DNA of 64,000 nt from an uncultured Bacteroidales bacterium (GTDB lineage: Bacteria; Bacteroidota; Bacteroidia; Bacteroidales; Muribaculaceae): assembly GCA_902782465.1 (NCBI GenBank), contig CACZNH010000003.1:186001-250000 (forward strand). The letters are read 5' to 3'. The notes under the pieces were generated by a model that did not search any database, had not been told where the DNA came from, and saw only the letters and a list, made by a program, of their open reading frames with translations. Positions within the stretch are counted from its first letter, which is position 1. Each line of letters starts with the position of its first letter. This document shows positions 1 through 9,425 of this stretch, in pieces. Both the position numbers and the translations under genes were made by a program.

Positions 1-140
1 AAAAAGTTATTATTAAATTGATAGTCATTCTCCAAAAGAAGGTTTATTGCGCAAAATTACAACATTTTACCAAAACAAAGCTCATTTTTCCGACATTTTT
101 TACTACAAGACATCTTTATAATAACACATTGACAACAAGG

Positions 141-164
141 AGAGGGACGCTGGCACGCCCCTCT
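141..164. repeat. imperfect palindrome downstream of the subtilisin gene
   Basis: The arms AGAGGG and CCCTCT, plus an inner CG/CG pair, form a hairpin of about 8 paired bases out of 9 around a TGG-containing loop. It sits 45 bp past the stop codon of the minus-strand peptidase gene, so it could act as its transcription terminator, but no clear U tract follows in the minus direction. Read on the minus strand it starts GTAGAG, like the palindrome at 15462-15487, so the two may belong to one dispersed family. The rest of 1-209 shows no gene. Confidence 0.45.
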
Positions 165-209
165 ACACAAATTATCAGTTCTGGTTTTCAGACAGTTTCA
201 ATGTGAATC

Positions 210-3200
210 TTACTCCTCACCGCTAAAGAATCTGCGATAAGGCACGATAGGATTACTCACATTCAAATTGTTATTCAAATAGCTTTCTCTCAACAGCCTG
301 TCAATCAAGTCAGTCACATCGGCAATGTTAATGATCTGATTTCCGTCCACGTCGGCGCAAATCTCGCACACATCATAGCCATAAAGGAGATGATCGATGA
401 GGGTCGTCACGTCAGCGATACCGACATGTCCATCATGGTCCACATCACCTAACGCGTAAGCGTGACCTCCGATGAGTGATACTGTAACAGCTTCGGCCCC
501 ACCGCCACTGATGGTGACCGTGGCATTGTGCGTACCTACAAGGACAGGCTTGTATGTCACAGTGATATCCATGCCTGCCATAACTCTGGAAGCAGATGCC
601 GTAGTACGGCTGATGGTATAAACCCCGTTAGGGTCATCCAAGGTCAGAGCCACGCTACCGTTAAGGTTGCTGCCCGACAAGCGGAAAGTCTTGGTTTCCG
701 TTTGACCCGGGAAAGCCTCAAATGACAAGACGTCGGGATCAACAGTAATGGTTCGGACGGCTTCCTGGGCTGTGCCATTCAGGGAAACGGTCCGTGTCAA
801 GCCGCTGCTGGTGATAGTAACTGTGCCGTGATGTGTCCCCGCATCATAGGGGTCATAGGTAACAGTAACCGTCACACCGCTACCAACAGCATTCTTGAGG
901 ATATTAAACTTGTCAATGCTAAAGTCATCAGAGCCTTCAGTCACTTGTAACGTCACATTATCACTCAAGTTCGTACCAGTAACAACAAACGTCTGGGTCA
1001 CAGGAGAATCCACCATGGTGTTGAATGAGAGCGAAACGGGATCCACCGTGAGTGTCGGCGTCAATGTGACGGTTCCAGTAAGCGCTACCGTGGCACCTTC
1101 AGCACCAAGGCTCGAGACAGTAACGGCACCGGTCCTGGTACCCGTGGATGTGGGTGAATAGGTCACAGTAACAGTGGCGCCAGCCATTGCTTCGGCAGCG
1201 CTGATAGTCGTTGGGCTCACAGTGAAACCAGTACCCGTCACGCTCACGTTAACATCAGCAAGCAGGTCGCTTCCAGTAACGGCAAACGTCTTAGTCATTG
1301 TCGAGCCAACCTCTCCCGAGAAGTTGAGCGAGGTGGGATCAACCGACAGCTCAGGACGCGGCACAGCATTGCCCAAAATATAATTGATACCCTCCAATGC
1401 GTTAATCTTGCCATAACGTCCAAAGTTCTTCTTGTTCGTGTAGTTGTCATGGATTGCCGTATTGGCAAACACGTCGCGGATGCCCTCGGTGTTCAAGATC
1501 TTATTTGCATATTTGGCAGCCTGAAGATAAAGAGCGATAATACCAGCAGCACAGGGCGTCGACATCGACGTACCATCCATGCTACCCAGCGAAGATGCCC
1601 CGTTATTATAAACCAGATACTGACCATAGTCTGACCATTGATTGTTCATGAAGGTGTTGTCGTAGTGGTTGATACCTGCTACAATCGTTGCACCGGGAGC
1701 GCAGATGTCAGGCTTGGCGACACCGGTGGGACCGCAACCTGCTGCCTGATAGCTCGAGAAATAGGTAATATCGTTAAGGGTATAGCTATAAAGGGTATGA
1801 GACTGGTTGTTATAGTCTCTAACCGTGCGCTTGGAGCAATAGGCGCCAACCGAGATGACATCGTCACTGGAAGTCTCATCGCTCAAACTGCAATCATCAG
1901 AGCCTGCGACAAAAGTATAGCCGCCATAGGTTCCCGACATGGTGCCAAAGGCGTTATAGCCACTCACGTCCCAACCATCAATCGCGCAAGTGCCACTAGT
2001 GGGGTAAACACTCACTGCCAACGCGTAATTGCTGCCGTTGTAGCTGCTCTTCTTGCTCATCTGGTTGAAGTAGAGCTGCACATAATACTTATTGCTATAG
2101 CTGTCCCTGGAAATCGTTACCGACGGAGAACGGTCAAAGTAGGTGGTAATACCACTCACGCTCGACGTGCTGGAAGTGATGGCACTGGATGTCCAGACAA
2201 TACTGTTGTTGCTGGTATTCACCACGTGGAGTCTGCAGCCAAGAGCCTTGTTGGCTGTACGGGCATAGAACACGTCATAACCCTGATATGACCTGTTAAG
2301 ATAGGTCGTGCTGTAGCCATTATAGACATAATACAGTCCATTGATAACCGTAGTGAAGGGCGAACTTGAAGAAGACTCGCCGCCACTATACTGTTTTCCA
2401 TAATCGCCTCCTGCCTCATTACCCGTTGCATACACAATGATGTGGTTGGGCTTGCTGCCGGCATACTGGGCATAGGTAGAAGCAAGTTCACCAGTGCCAT
2501 CATGAGGACCCATGTGAGAACCCAGACTGATGCTGCACACGGCTGGCATGTTCTGGCTATCGGCATAATCAAAGATATATTTGATGCCGTTGGCGATATG
2601 GGTATTGTACGTGTATTGGCCAAGACCGATAAGAACCAAATCGGCCTCAGGCGCCATACCACCATATACAGTCCCGTTAACAGTTATCTCACTGCCTGCT
2701 GCCGTCGTACTGGTGTGGGTACCATGAGATTCAGAACTATCATCGGTAGTCGGAGACGAGTTAGTGACATTGGTCAACGAGTAGGCCGTGGCCTTATAGG
2801 CACGCTTAATGCGGCTATTGCCGTTGGCATCCTTGAACATCTGATGCTGGAAATCGATACCGTCATCGATTACACCGACAACTACACCCGAGCCTTTAAA
2901 GGCCTGAGGCAAACCAGCGGCTATGGCATCGTTAGTGAAATTCAGCACATCATCAGTATTGGTATAATAACGTGCCTTGTCAGTCTTGCGCTGAACCATA
3001 CGAGCCACATTCACTTCTCGAACAGCCGGCACCTCGGCAATCTCTTCGATTCTGTCAACAGGGATGAGCGCAGTGACAAACTCATTGAAGCGTTCCTGGA
3101 TCACAACGCCCTTACGTTCAATCGAAGACGTGTTATTCGGATTGATATGAATAAAAGCCGACACCATTTGAACTCCATTGAACAATTCAGGCTTGGCAAT

Positions 3201-3401
3201 AAGACGCTCAATCGGTTGAGTACGTTTCAGCGGTGCCCGGGTCATCATTTTGGGCCCAGGGACTTTCATATCAAGAGAAATCAAACCGTCACGTTCAGCT
3301 ATCAGCAGCTGAGTGGAAGACGACAGTTTCTCGGAAACACCTGCAATGGCGCTAACAAAGACCGTCAGGACCAGTACACCAATTAAGAGAAATCTTTTCA
3401 T
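210..3401 (-). CDS. secreted subtilisin-like (S8) serine peptidase with Ig-like repeats and a C-terminal dockerin-like pair
   Basis: A 1063-residue secreted protease. Residues 1-20 are a signal peptide. The S8 triad is visible: Asp179 in VIDDGID, His226 in SHGTH and Ser612 in GTSMSTP, with oxyanion Asn328 in ATGNEAGG. The catalytic domain carries a large insertion between His and Ser, as in C5a-peptidase-like Bacteroidales proteases. After about residue 690 come three repeats of about 90 residues that begin ELSVDPTSLNF-like and resemble choice-of-anchor/Ig-like modules. They are followed by two dockerin-like half repeats (GDVDHDGHVGIADV and a second with DVDGNQIINIADV) and a short basic tail. 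No T9SS tail is seen. Substrate is unknown. A good promoter lies at 3482-3513, giving a leader of about 70 nt with a small hairpin. Confidence 0.9.
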   Translation of the reverse strand: MKRFLLIGVLVLTVFVSAIAGVSEKLSSSTQLLIAERDGLISLDMKVPGPKMMTRAPLKRTQPIERLIAKPELFNGVQMVSAFIHINPNNTSSIERKGVVIQERFNEFVTALIPVDRIEEIAEVPAVREVNVARMVQRKTDKARYYTNTDDVLNFTNDAIAAGLPQAFKGSGVVVGVIDDGIDFQHQMFKDANGNSRIKRAYKATAYSLTNVTNSSPTTDDSSESHGTHTSTTAAGSEITVNGTVYGGMAPEADLVLIGLGQYTYNTHIANGIKYIFDYADSQNMPAVCSISLGSHMGPHDGTGELASTYAQYAGSKPNHIIVYATGNEAGGDYGKQYSGGESSSSSPFTTVINGLYYVYNGYSTTYLNRSYQGYDVFYARTANKALGCRLHVVNTSNNSIVWTSSAITSSTSSVSGITTYFDRSPSVTISRDSYSNKYYVQLYFNQMSKKSSYNGSNYALAVSVYPTSGTCAIDGWDVSGYNAFGTMSGTYGGYTFVAGSDDCSLSDETSSDDVISVGAYCSKRTVRDYNNQSHTLYSYTLNDITYFSSYQAAGCGPTGVAKPDICAPGATIVAGINHYDNTFMNNQWSDYGQYLVYNNGASSLGSMDGTSMSTPCAAGIIALYLQAAKYANKILNTEGIRDVFANTAIHDNYTNKKNFGRYGKINALEGINYILGNAVPRPELSVDPTSLNFSGEVGSTMTKTFAVTGSDLLADVNVSVTGTGFTVSPTTISAAEAMAGATVTVTYSPTSTGTRTGAVTVSSLGAEGATVALTGTVTLTPTLTVDPVSLSFNTMVDSPVTQTFVVTGTNLSDNVTLQVTEGSDDFSIDKFNILKNAVGSGVTVTVTYDPYDAGTHHGTVTITSSGLTRTVSLNGTAQEAVRTITVDPDVLSFEAFPGQTETKTFRLSGSNLNGSVALTLDDPNGVYTISRTTASASRVMAGMDITVTYKPVLVGTHNATVTISGGGAEAVTVSLIGGHAYALGDVDHDGHVGIADVTTLIDHLLYGYDVCEICADVDGNQIINIADVTDLIDRLLRESYLNNNLNVSNPIVPYRRFFSGEE

Positions 3402-3897
3402 TTCAGTAATTATTAAAGATTAATGTTAATATAAATATTTACGATTAAAAGATTCTTTCACTCACGAAGTGAAAAGGTCTGCAAAATTATACATTAATTT
3501 ATGATTCAACAAATAAATCAACCAAAACCGCCATTAAACTTTCCAAAACAAATTTACTCAACATTCAATCGACTTAATCGGAGACCGAAGATTCAGTATT
3601 AGCCACATTCAAACAAAATTTAGGGTAAATGACGCGAAAAAACGGCTTAGCCTGTTTAACCTTTATTAACTACATAGGACCTTTCCAGGCAATATTTTGC
3701 ATTTATTGTCTATCGGCCCCAATATTTAACGTTTTAGAACATTATTTTCATATACTTTTAGACTCCATATCAAAAAAAGGCAGTAATTTAGCGACGTTTT
3801 TCGCGAGCGAAAACCGCTCACGTCAAACAAGTCTTGTTTTTAGAACAGTAAAGTTGAACATCAACCTAAACATTTATACATTAATTTATTATTAATT
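3402..3897. other. divergent intergenic region with structured leader of the inositol synthase gene
   Basis: No convincing gene lies here; the 88-codon open frame at 3629-3895 has no family features. The left end holds the promoter and leader of the subtilisin gene, with the hairpin TTTCACT/AGTGAAA at 3456-3474. Just before the inositol synthase gene are two hairpins in tandem. The first is at 3793-3824: an outer GACGT/ACGTC pair and an inner TTTTCGC/GCGAAAA pair. The second is at 3825-3839: AAACAAG/CTTGTTT followed by T residues. The second looks like a weak intrinsic terminator, so the pair could be an attenuator. A weak -7-like TAAAGTTG follows at 3849-3856. Confidence 0.5.
3482..3513 (-). 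promoter_or_regulatory. Bacteroidetes-type promoter of the subtilisin gene
   Basis: On the minus strand, TTTG (3513-3510) is followed after 20 bases by TAATTTTG (3489-3482). This matches the Bacteroidetes primary sigma consensus TTTG-N19/21-TAnnTTTG fully. It predicts a start near 3475 and a leader of about 74 nt. Confidence 0.75.
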
Positions 3898-5205
3898 ATG
3901 GCAAAAGAAATTGTTAAGCCCGCTACCGGTAAATTAGGCATTATGGTAGTAGGATTGGGTGCTGTGAGCACCACTTTCATGACTGGTGTGATGATGGCGC
4001 GCAAGGGCCTCGCAAAGCCCGTGGGCAGCATGACCCAGTATGACAAAATTCGCGTAGGAAAAGGCGAGAACAAGAAATATTTACATTATAAGGATATCGT
4101 CTCGATGCCCACGCTCGACGACCTCGTGTTCGCAGCTTGGGATGTATTCCCCGAGAACGCCTATGAGAGCGCAATCAACGCCGAGGTGCTCAAGGAGAAA
4201 GATATTGAGCCCGTTAAGGACGAACTGCTGAAAATCAAGCCCCTGAAGGCCGCTTTTGACAAGAATTACGCCAAGCGTCTGGATGGTGACAACGTGAAGC
4301 AGTGCAAGGACCGCTGGGACATGACCGAGCAGGTGCGTGAGGACATCCGCAACTTCAAGAAAGAAACCGGTGTTGACCGCGTGGTAGTTCTGTGGGCCGC
4401 ATCGACCGAGATTTACGTTGAGCCCGACATGAAGTATCATGGCACCATTGCCGCTCTTGAGCAGGCCATGAAGGACAATGTTGTTGACAAGATTGCCCCC
4501 TCGATGTGCTATGCCTACGCTGCACTCATGGAGGACTGCCCCTTCATCATGGGCGCCCCCAACACCACCGTTGACATCCCCGCCATGTGGGAACTCTCCG
4601 AGAAGACCCAAGTGCCCATCGCAGGCAAGGACTTCAAGACTGGCCAGACCCTGGTGAAGAGCGGTTTCGCTCCCATCATCGGCACCCGCATGCTCGGCCT
4701 GAACGGCTGGTTCTCAACCAACATTCTGGGCAACCGCGATGGTCTCGTTCTCGATGAGCCCGCCAACTTCCGCACCAAGGAGGTCAGCAAACTCTCGACC
4801 CTCGAGTCCATCCTCGTTGCCGACGAGCAGCCCGACCTGTACAGCGACTACTACCACAAGGTGCGCATCAACTATTACCCGCCTCGCAACGACAACAAGG
4901 AGGGCTGGGACAACATCGACATCTTTGGCTGGATGGGCTATCCCATGCAGATTAAGATCAACTTCCTGTGCCGCGACTCTATCCTTGCCGCTCCCCTGTG
5001 TCTCGACCTGTGCTTGCTCATGGACCTCGCTCACCGCGCCGGCCGTTATGGCACCCAGCGCTTCCTGAGCTTCTTCCTCAAGAGCCCGATGCACGATTAC
5101 ACCCAGGATGAGATTCCCGTTAACCACCTGTTCCAGCAGTATGTTATGCTCAAGAACGCCATCCGCGAGATGGGCGGTTATGAGGCCGACGAGGAAATCG
5201 ACTAA
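3898..5205 (+). CDS. ino1: inositol-3-phosphate synthase (MIPS)
   Basis: Converts glucose 6-phosphate to 1D-myo-inositol 3-phosphate with NAD, in the cytoplasm. The 435-residue length fits bacterial/archaeal MIPS. The N-terminus shows the Rossmann motif GLGAVSTTF (about residues 19-27). The central part has the family's AASTEIY and GAPNTTVDIPA regions, and SGFAPIIGTRMLGLNGW precedes the NxxGNRDG motif (ILGNRDG) typical of the active site. In Bacteroides, this enzyme feeds phosphatidylinositol and inositol sphingolipid synthesis. The phosphatase and transferase genes of that path are not next to it here. It is monocistronic: a strong terminator follows at 5241-5276. The start ATG follows an AT-rich leader with no clear Shine-Dalgarno sequence. 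Confidence 0.93.
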   Translation: MAKEIVKPATGKLGIMVVGLGAVSTTFMTGVMMARKGLAKPVGSMTQYDKIRVGKGENKKYLHYKDIVSMPTLDDLVFAAWDVFPENAYESAINAEVLKEKDIEPVKDELLKIKPLKAAFDKNYAKRLDGDNVKQCKDRWDMTEQVREDIRNFKKETGVDRVVVLWAASTEIYVEPDMKYHGTIAALEQAMKDNVVDKIAPSMCYAYAALMEDCPFIMGAPNTTVDIPAMWELSEKTQVPIAGKDFKTGQTLVKSGFAPIIGTRMLGLNGWFSTNILGNRDGLVLDEPANFRTKEVSKLSTLESILVADEQPDLYSDYYHKVRINYYPPRNDNKEGWDNIDIFGWMGYPMQIKINFLCRDSILAAPLCLDLCLLMDLAHRAGRYGTQRFLSFFLKSPMHDYTQDEIPVNHLFQQYVMLKNAIREMGGYEADEEID

Positions 5206-5240
5206 TCTACAGGAGCTGAACTAGCTCAACTTCCCATAAT

Positions 5241-5276
5241 AAATGGTGGCTGACAAATTGTCAGCCACCATTTTTT
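5241..5276 (+). terminator. intrinsic terminator after ino1
   Basis: A perfect 13-bp stem (ATGGTGGCTGACA with its complement) encloses a 3-base AAT loop and is followed directly by six T residues. This is a textbook Rho-independent terminator. Confidence 0.9.
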
Positions 5277-5361
5277 ATGCCCCAAAACCTAACATTTCCC
5301 ACTCCCGCAGCGATGCGGCAACCCACCAAAAGCAAAGTTTACATTTTTTTAATCTATTTCG

Positions 5362-5392
5362 TTTGCCGTATAAGCGATTTGCACTAAATTTG
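5362..5392 (+). promoter_or_regulatory. promoter of the capsule tyrosine-kinase gene
   Basis: TTTG (5362-5365), 19 bases, then TAAATTTG (5385-5392): a full match to the Bacteroidetes promoter consensus. It predicts a transcript start near 5399 and a leader of about 70 nt. Confidence 0.8.
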
Positions 5393-5471
5393 CAGCGAAT
5401 TATGCAACATTGGCAACTAGTTGTGCCAAACCGCATAGTTCACTAGACAAGAACATTATTACTTATCATTC

Positions 5472-7943
5472 ATGCAACAGATAATTCAAGAAGACATGGT
5501 TGCCAAAGCGGCAGCCCTAGAGAAAAAGAAAAAACGCGCGCGCACTGGCGTCAAGTGGGACCGACTTTTCCTTGCCTGCGCCTACAACTGGTACTGGTTC
5601 GTTCTTTCCATGGTCGTGTGCGCTTGTATCTCGTACCTGTATGGCAAGACCTTGCCACAGTTTTACGTTGCTAAGAGTTCTATCCTTATCCGCACCAAGG
5701 ACAGTGCCCAGGGTACGCCCTCTACCACTTTTAGCGACCTGGGACTGAATACCGTCAATTACATCCCCAACGAGCCTCACAAGCTCAGGTCGTCAAGGGT
5801 AATGGAATCTGTGGTCAACTCTCTTGGACTTAATGTCCAATATTACGCCCACATGTTCCTTCGCGACGTGAACATTTACAAGAACACGCCGATTCAGGTG
5901 ACTCCGCTTCACGAAGTCACCTCAGGTTATACTATTAACATTGTCCCAAAATCCGAGGACGAGTATGAGTTCTGCATCAATCAAGGTGTCTGGAAAAAAG
6001 CTCATTTCGGCAATAAAATCAACACCGATTATGGCCCTCTTGCCATTACCAAGACTCAACTCTTCAACGACTACTATTTTGACAAGGACCTTATTGTTCG
6101 TATAACCAATCCCACGTCCACAGCAAGGTCATTGGCATCAGGTCTTATCGTTGAGTTCGCCGACTCTCACAGTGATGTCCTTAACCTGGTCATCAGAAGT
6201 GACAACCCACAGATGTGTGCCGATATCCTTAACGAATTGGTTATTGCATATAACCAGGAAGGCATCAATGACAAGACCCAAGTGGCACGCAGCACCAATG
6301 CCTTCATTGAGGAACGTGTCGCCGACCTCTCCAAGGACTTGAGCGGTGTGGACAACGAGGTGGCAATTCTCACCGCCAACACCGTGAATTCCCGCATGTT
6401 GGGAACTCCTGGCAACAACATGAACAAACTGGACCAATCTGAGAACCTCAGTTTGGATATTAACCTTGCTGCCCAGATTCGCAATTTCATCGCAGGCATG
6501 TCGCCCACCGATCTGATTCCTGCCAACACCGGCATGAGCAATTCAGGTATCATGAACCAGATTGAAAAGTACAATGAGAGCGTTAGGGAGTATCAAAAGA
6601 TTGCTGCTACCTCCAGCTCTGAGAACCCTGTCATGAAAGAGCTTACGTCGGAAATGATGATGGCCCGAGCCAACATCATCGCCAGTCTTGATAGCTACAT
6701 GAGCACTCTGCGCACAAGACAAAGCCAGGCCGAACGCCTGAGAGGAGAGGCTCAAACCAACATGATGGCCAATCCTGCCCAAGAAAAAGCCATCACCGAA
6801 GTTACCCGTCAGCAGAAGATTAAAGAGCAGCTTTACCTGTACTTGCTGAATAAGCGAGAAGAGAATGCTCTGGAAATGGCTATCACCGAGCCCAATGCCA
6901 AGGTCATGGAGCCCGCACTTCCCAATCCCAACCCTGTTACAGCACCCATTACCCGTATGGTGCTTACCGGTCTGATTATCGGTCTGCTGATTCCCGCCTT
7001 TGTTCTTTATGGTGTATTCTGGTACTTCTCGCTTGACAAGACAATCCACACACGCCGTGAGGTTGAAGAAGTCTGTGACATTCCCATCCTCGGTGAGTTG
7101 CCGGCCAAGAAGTCCAACATTACGGGCGAGATTGTAGTCAACGAAACGTCCAATGACCGCATGAACGAGGCCTTCCGCATCGTCCGAAACAACCTGGACT
7201 TCGTGACCGCTCAGAACAACCCCAGTGGCGATGCAACAGTCATCCAGTTCACTTCGACAATGTCTGGTGAAGGTAAGAGTTTCGTGGCCGTGAACTTGGC
7301 ACTTTCCTACACCTACGTGAACAAGAAGGTTATTGTAGTCGACCTTGACTTGCGTAAAGGTAAATTCTCGGAATATGTAGGTGTACAGGATGGTCTCGGC
7401 GCTTCGGCTTATCTGTCAGGAAAAGAGACCGACTTGAACAAGGTTATCCACCGCGCTCCTCTTCACGAGGGATTCGACATCATCAGTGTTGGTGCCATTC
7501 CACCCAACCCCACTGCTCTGTTGCTGAGCGAAAATATGGAAAAGATGTTGGCTCAGCTCAAGAAAGAGTATGACTATGTCATCCTCGACACCGTGCCCTA
7601 TAACCTGATTGCCGATGCTGCTGTTGTCAACAAGCATGTGGATCTTACCATCTATGTGATTCGTGACGGCAGGGTTGAGCAACAGTTCATGTACGAGCTC
7701 GAGCGACAGGCCGAAGAGAAGAAAATCAAGAATCTCACCATCCTTGTCAATGACATCAAGGTCAGCAAGACCCGTTACAATTACTCTTACGCTTACGGTT
7801 ATGGTAAGGGTTACGGATACGGTTATGGATATGGTTATGGATATGGTTACGGCGGCAACAGCGGCGGTTACTATGTCGATGACACTCCTAAGGACTCCTC
7901 GGTGAGCAATGATTTCGGTATCCAAGGAAATCAAGAAATCTAA
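5472..7943 (+). CDS. polysaccharide co-polymerase fused to BY-kinase (Wzc-like tyrosine autokinase)
   Basis: An inner-membrane protein of 823 residues that controls chain length and export of capsule or exopolysaccharide by cycles of tyrosine autophosphorylation. A Wzz domain lies between two membrane segments (about residues 38-58 and 490-518), with a long coiled periplasmic part. The cytoplasmic kinase has Walker A (TMSGEGKSF, about 594-602), Walker A' (VVDLDLRKG, about 621-629) and Walker B (VILDTVPY, about 703-710). The C-terminus is a tyrosine cluster with a run of Tyr-Gly pairs (about residues 772-800), coded by near-perfect 6-base repeats that could change length by slippage. The N-terminus starts with a lysine-rich stretch before the first membrane segment. 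A Ugd gene follows, but no other capsule genes are nearby. Confidence 0.93.
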   Translation: MQQIIQEDMVAKAAALEKKKKRARTGVKWDRLFLACAYNWYWFVLSMVVCACISYLYGKTLPQFYVAKSSILIRTKDSAQGTPSTTFSDLGLNTVNYIPNEPHKLRSSRVMESVVNSLGLNVQYYAHMFLRDVNIYKNTPIQVTPLHEVTSGYTINIVPKSEDEYEFCINQGVWKKAHFGNKINTDYGPLAITKTQLFNDYYFDKDLIVRITNPTSTARSLASGLIVEFADSHSDVLNLVIRSDNPQMCADILNELVIAYNQEGINDKTQVARSTNAFIEERVADLSKDLSGVDNEVAILTANTVNSRMLGTPGNNMNKLDQSENLSLDINLAAQIRNFIAGMSPTDLIPANTGMSNSGIMNQIEKYNESVREYQKIAATSSSENPVMKELTSEMMMARANIIASLDSYMSTLRTRQSQAERLRGEAQTNMMANPAQEKAITEVTRQQKIKEQLYLYLLNKREENALEMAITEPNAKVMEPALPNPNPVTAPITRMVLTGLIIGLLIPAFVLYGVFWYFSLDKTIHTRREVEEVCDIPILGELPAKKSNITGEIVVNETSNDRMNEAFRIVRNNLDFVTAQNNPSGDATVIQFTSTMSGEGKSFVAVNLALSYTYVNKKVIVVDLDLRKGKFSEYVGVQDGLGASAYLSGKETDLNKVIHRAPLHEGFDIISVGAIPPNPTALLLSENMEKMLAQLKKEYDYVILDTVPYNLIADAAVVNKHVDLTIYVIRDGRVEQQFMYELERQAEEKKIKNLTILVNDIKVSKTRYNYSYAYGYGKGYGYGYGYGYGYGYGGNSGGYYVDDTPKDSSVSNDFGIQGNQEI

Positions 7944-7954
7944 TATGATTCACC

Positions 7955-7989
7955 CCAAATACAGGAAGAGCACATCTTCCTGTATTTGG
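7955..7989 (+). terminator. hairpin between the BY-kinase and ugd genes
   Basis: A perfect 15-bp stem (CCAAATACAGGAAGA and its complement) with a 5-base loop, followed by CTTTAAT. It lacks a long U tract, so it may be a partial terminator that lowers but does not stop ugd transcription. It ends 20 bp before the ugd start codon. Confidence 0.7.
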
Positions 7990-8009
7990 CTTTAATAACA
8001 TCCCCTTAA

Positions 8010-9332
8010 ATGAAAATTGCGGTAGTAGGCACCGGTTATGTCGGACTTGTCACTGGCACCTGCTTCAGTGAGATGGGTGTCCATGTAACGTGTGTTGACG
8101 TTGATGAGCGCAAGATCGAGGCGCTCAACCATGGCATTATCCCCATTTATGAGCCAGGACTGGAAACTCTGGTACACAAGAACATGAAGTCCCGCAGGCT
8201 TCACTTCACGACACGCCTTGAAGAAGTCATCAACGACGTTGACATTGTGTTCAGTGCCGTCGGCACACCCCCTGACGAGGACGGTAGCGCCGACCTGAAA
8301 TATGTGCTGGATGTGGCACACACCATAGGCAAACATCTCAACCACTACGTCGTTGTTGTCACCAAGAGCACCGTCCCCGTGGGCACCGCCAGCAAAGTGA
8401 AGGCTGTTATACAAGAGGAGCTCGACCTCAGAGGGGTCAACCTGGATTTTGACGTGGCCAGCAACCCCGAGTTCCTGAAGGAAGGCAATGCCGTGAAAGA
8501 TTTCATGAGCCCCGACCGCGTGGTGGTTGGCGTGGAGAGCGAGCGTGCCCGCAAACTTATGGCCCGCCTTTACAAACCCTTCATGATTGTGAGCGACAGG
8601 CTCATCTTCACCGACATACCCTCGGCCGAGATGATTAAGTATGCCGCCAATTCGATGCTCGCCACCCGCATCAGCTTCATGAACGACATTGCCAACTTGT
8701 GTGAGCTAGTCGGTGCCGATGTGAACATGGTGCGCAAGGGCATCGGCAGCGATACGCGCATCGGCAAGAAATTCCTCTACGCAGGTTGCGGTTACGGTGG
8801 TTCCTGCTTCCCAAAGGATGTGAAAGCGCTTATCAAGACTGCCGCCGACCTCGGTTACCCGATGAGAGTGCTAAAAGCTGTCGAAGAGGTCAACGCCGAC
8901 CAGAAAATTGTCCTCTACCGCAAGGTGGTGGACTACTATGGTGGCGACGAAGCACAATTGAGGGACAAAGTTATCGCTCTGTGGGGACTGTCGTTCAAAC
9001 CCGAGACCGATGACATGCGCGAAGCACCATCTCTAGTGCTGATAGACCTGCTGCTCAAGGCAGGTGCTCTGGTCAAGGTCTATGACCCTGTGGCCATGGA
9101 CGAGTGCCGTCGACGGATTGGCGACTGCGTCACTTACTGCCCCGACATGTATCAGGCCGCCGAGGGCTGTGATGCCCTCATGCTGGTCACCGAGTGGAAG
9201 GAATTCCGCATGCCCAACATCGATACCCTGCAACACAAGATGCGTGGACGCCTCATTCTGGACGGACGCAACATTCTGGACGGTGAGGAATTGAAACTGG
9301 CTGGTTTTGAATACCACTGCATCGGCAAATAA
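8010..9332 (+). CDS. ugd: UDP-glucose 6-dehydrogenase
   Basis: Oxidises UDP-glucose to UDP-glucuronate with two NAD+, supplying an acidic sugar for capsule or other surface glycans. The protein has 440 residues, typical of bacterial Ugd. The N-terminal NAD site is GTGYVGLVTG (about residues 8-17). The catalytic cysteine is Cys266 in GGSCFPKD, with the neighbouring lysine in the same motif. ASNPEFLKEG and the C-terminal UDP-binding region SFKPETDDMREAPS are also intact. It is in the same direction as the BY-kinase gene, which in other species phosphorylates Ugd; that link is inference here. Transcription ends at the hairpin 9356-9395. Confidence 0.95.
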   Translation: MKIAVVGTGYVGLVTGTCFSEMGVHVTCVDVDERKIEALNHGIIPIYEPGLETLVHKNMKSRRLHFTTRLEEVINDVDIVFSAVGTPPDEDGSADLKYVLDVAHTIGKHLNHYVVVVTKSTVPVGTASKVKAVIQEELDLRGVNLDFDVASNPEFLKEGNAVKDFMSPDRVVVGVESERARKLMARLYKPFMIVSDRLIFTDIPSAEMIKYAANSMLATRISFMNDIANLCELVGADVNMVRKGIGSDTRIGKKFLYAGCGYGGSCFPKDVKALIKTAADLGYPMRVLKAVEEVNADQKIVLYRKVVDYYGGDEAQLRDKVIALWGLSFKPETDDMREAPSLVLIDLLLKAGALVKVYDPVAMDECRRRIGDCVTYCPDMYQAAEGCDALMLVTEWKEFRMPNIDTLQHKMRGRLILDGRNILDGEELKLAGFEYHCIGK

Positions 9333-9355
9333 TCAAGGAACTACAGACAGAAAGA

Positions 9356-9395
9356 CGACTGCCGCGCGATATTTAACGAAATCGCGCGGCAGTCG
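9356..9395. terminator. bidirectional terminator between ugd and the endonuclease gene
   Basis: A perfect 15-bp GC-rich inverted repeat (CGACTGCCGCGCGAT and its complement) with a 10-base loop lies between two convergent genes. There is no strong T tract on either side, but the position and stability suit a shared terminator. Confidence 0.75.
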
Positions 9396-9425
9396 CATAA
9401 ATACCTCTAATTGTTCTGCTCGATA

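Noticed and set aside
2442-3386. 314-codon plus-strand open frame opposite the subtilisin gene
   Set aside because: No domain, and it covers the catalytic Asp and His region of the protease on the other strand.
3629-3895. 88-codon open frame between the subtilisin and ino1 genes
   Set aside because: Composition matches AT-rich non-coding DNA; it overlaps the hairpin leader of ino1 and has no recognisable feature.
5472-9332. A full capsule biosynthesis locus
   Set aside because: Only the BY-kinase and Ugd genes are present; no glycosyltransferase, flippase or polymerase gene is near.
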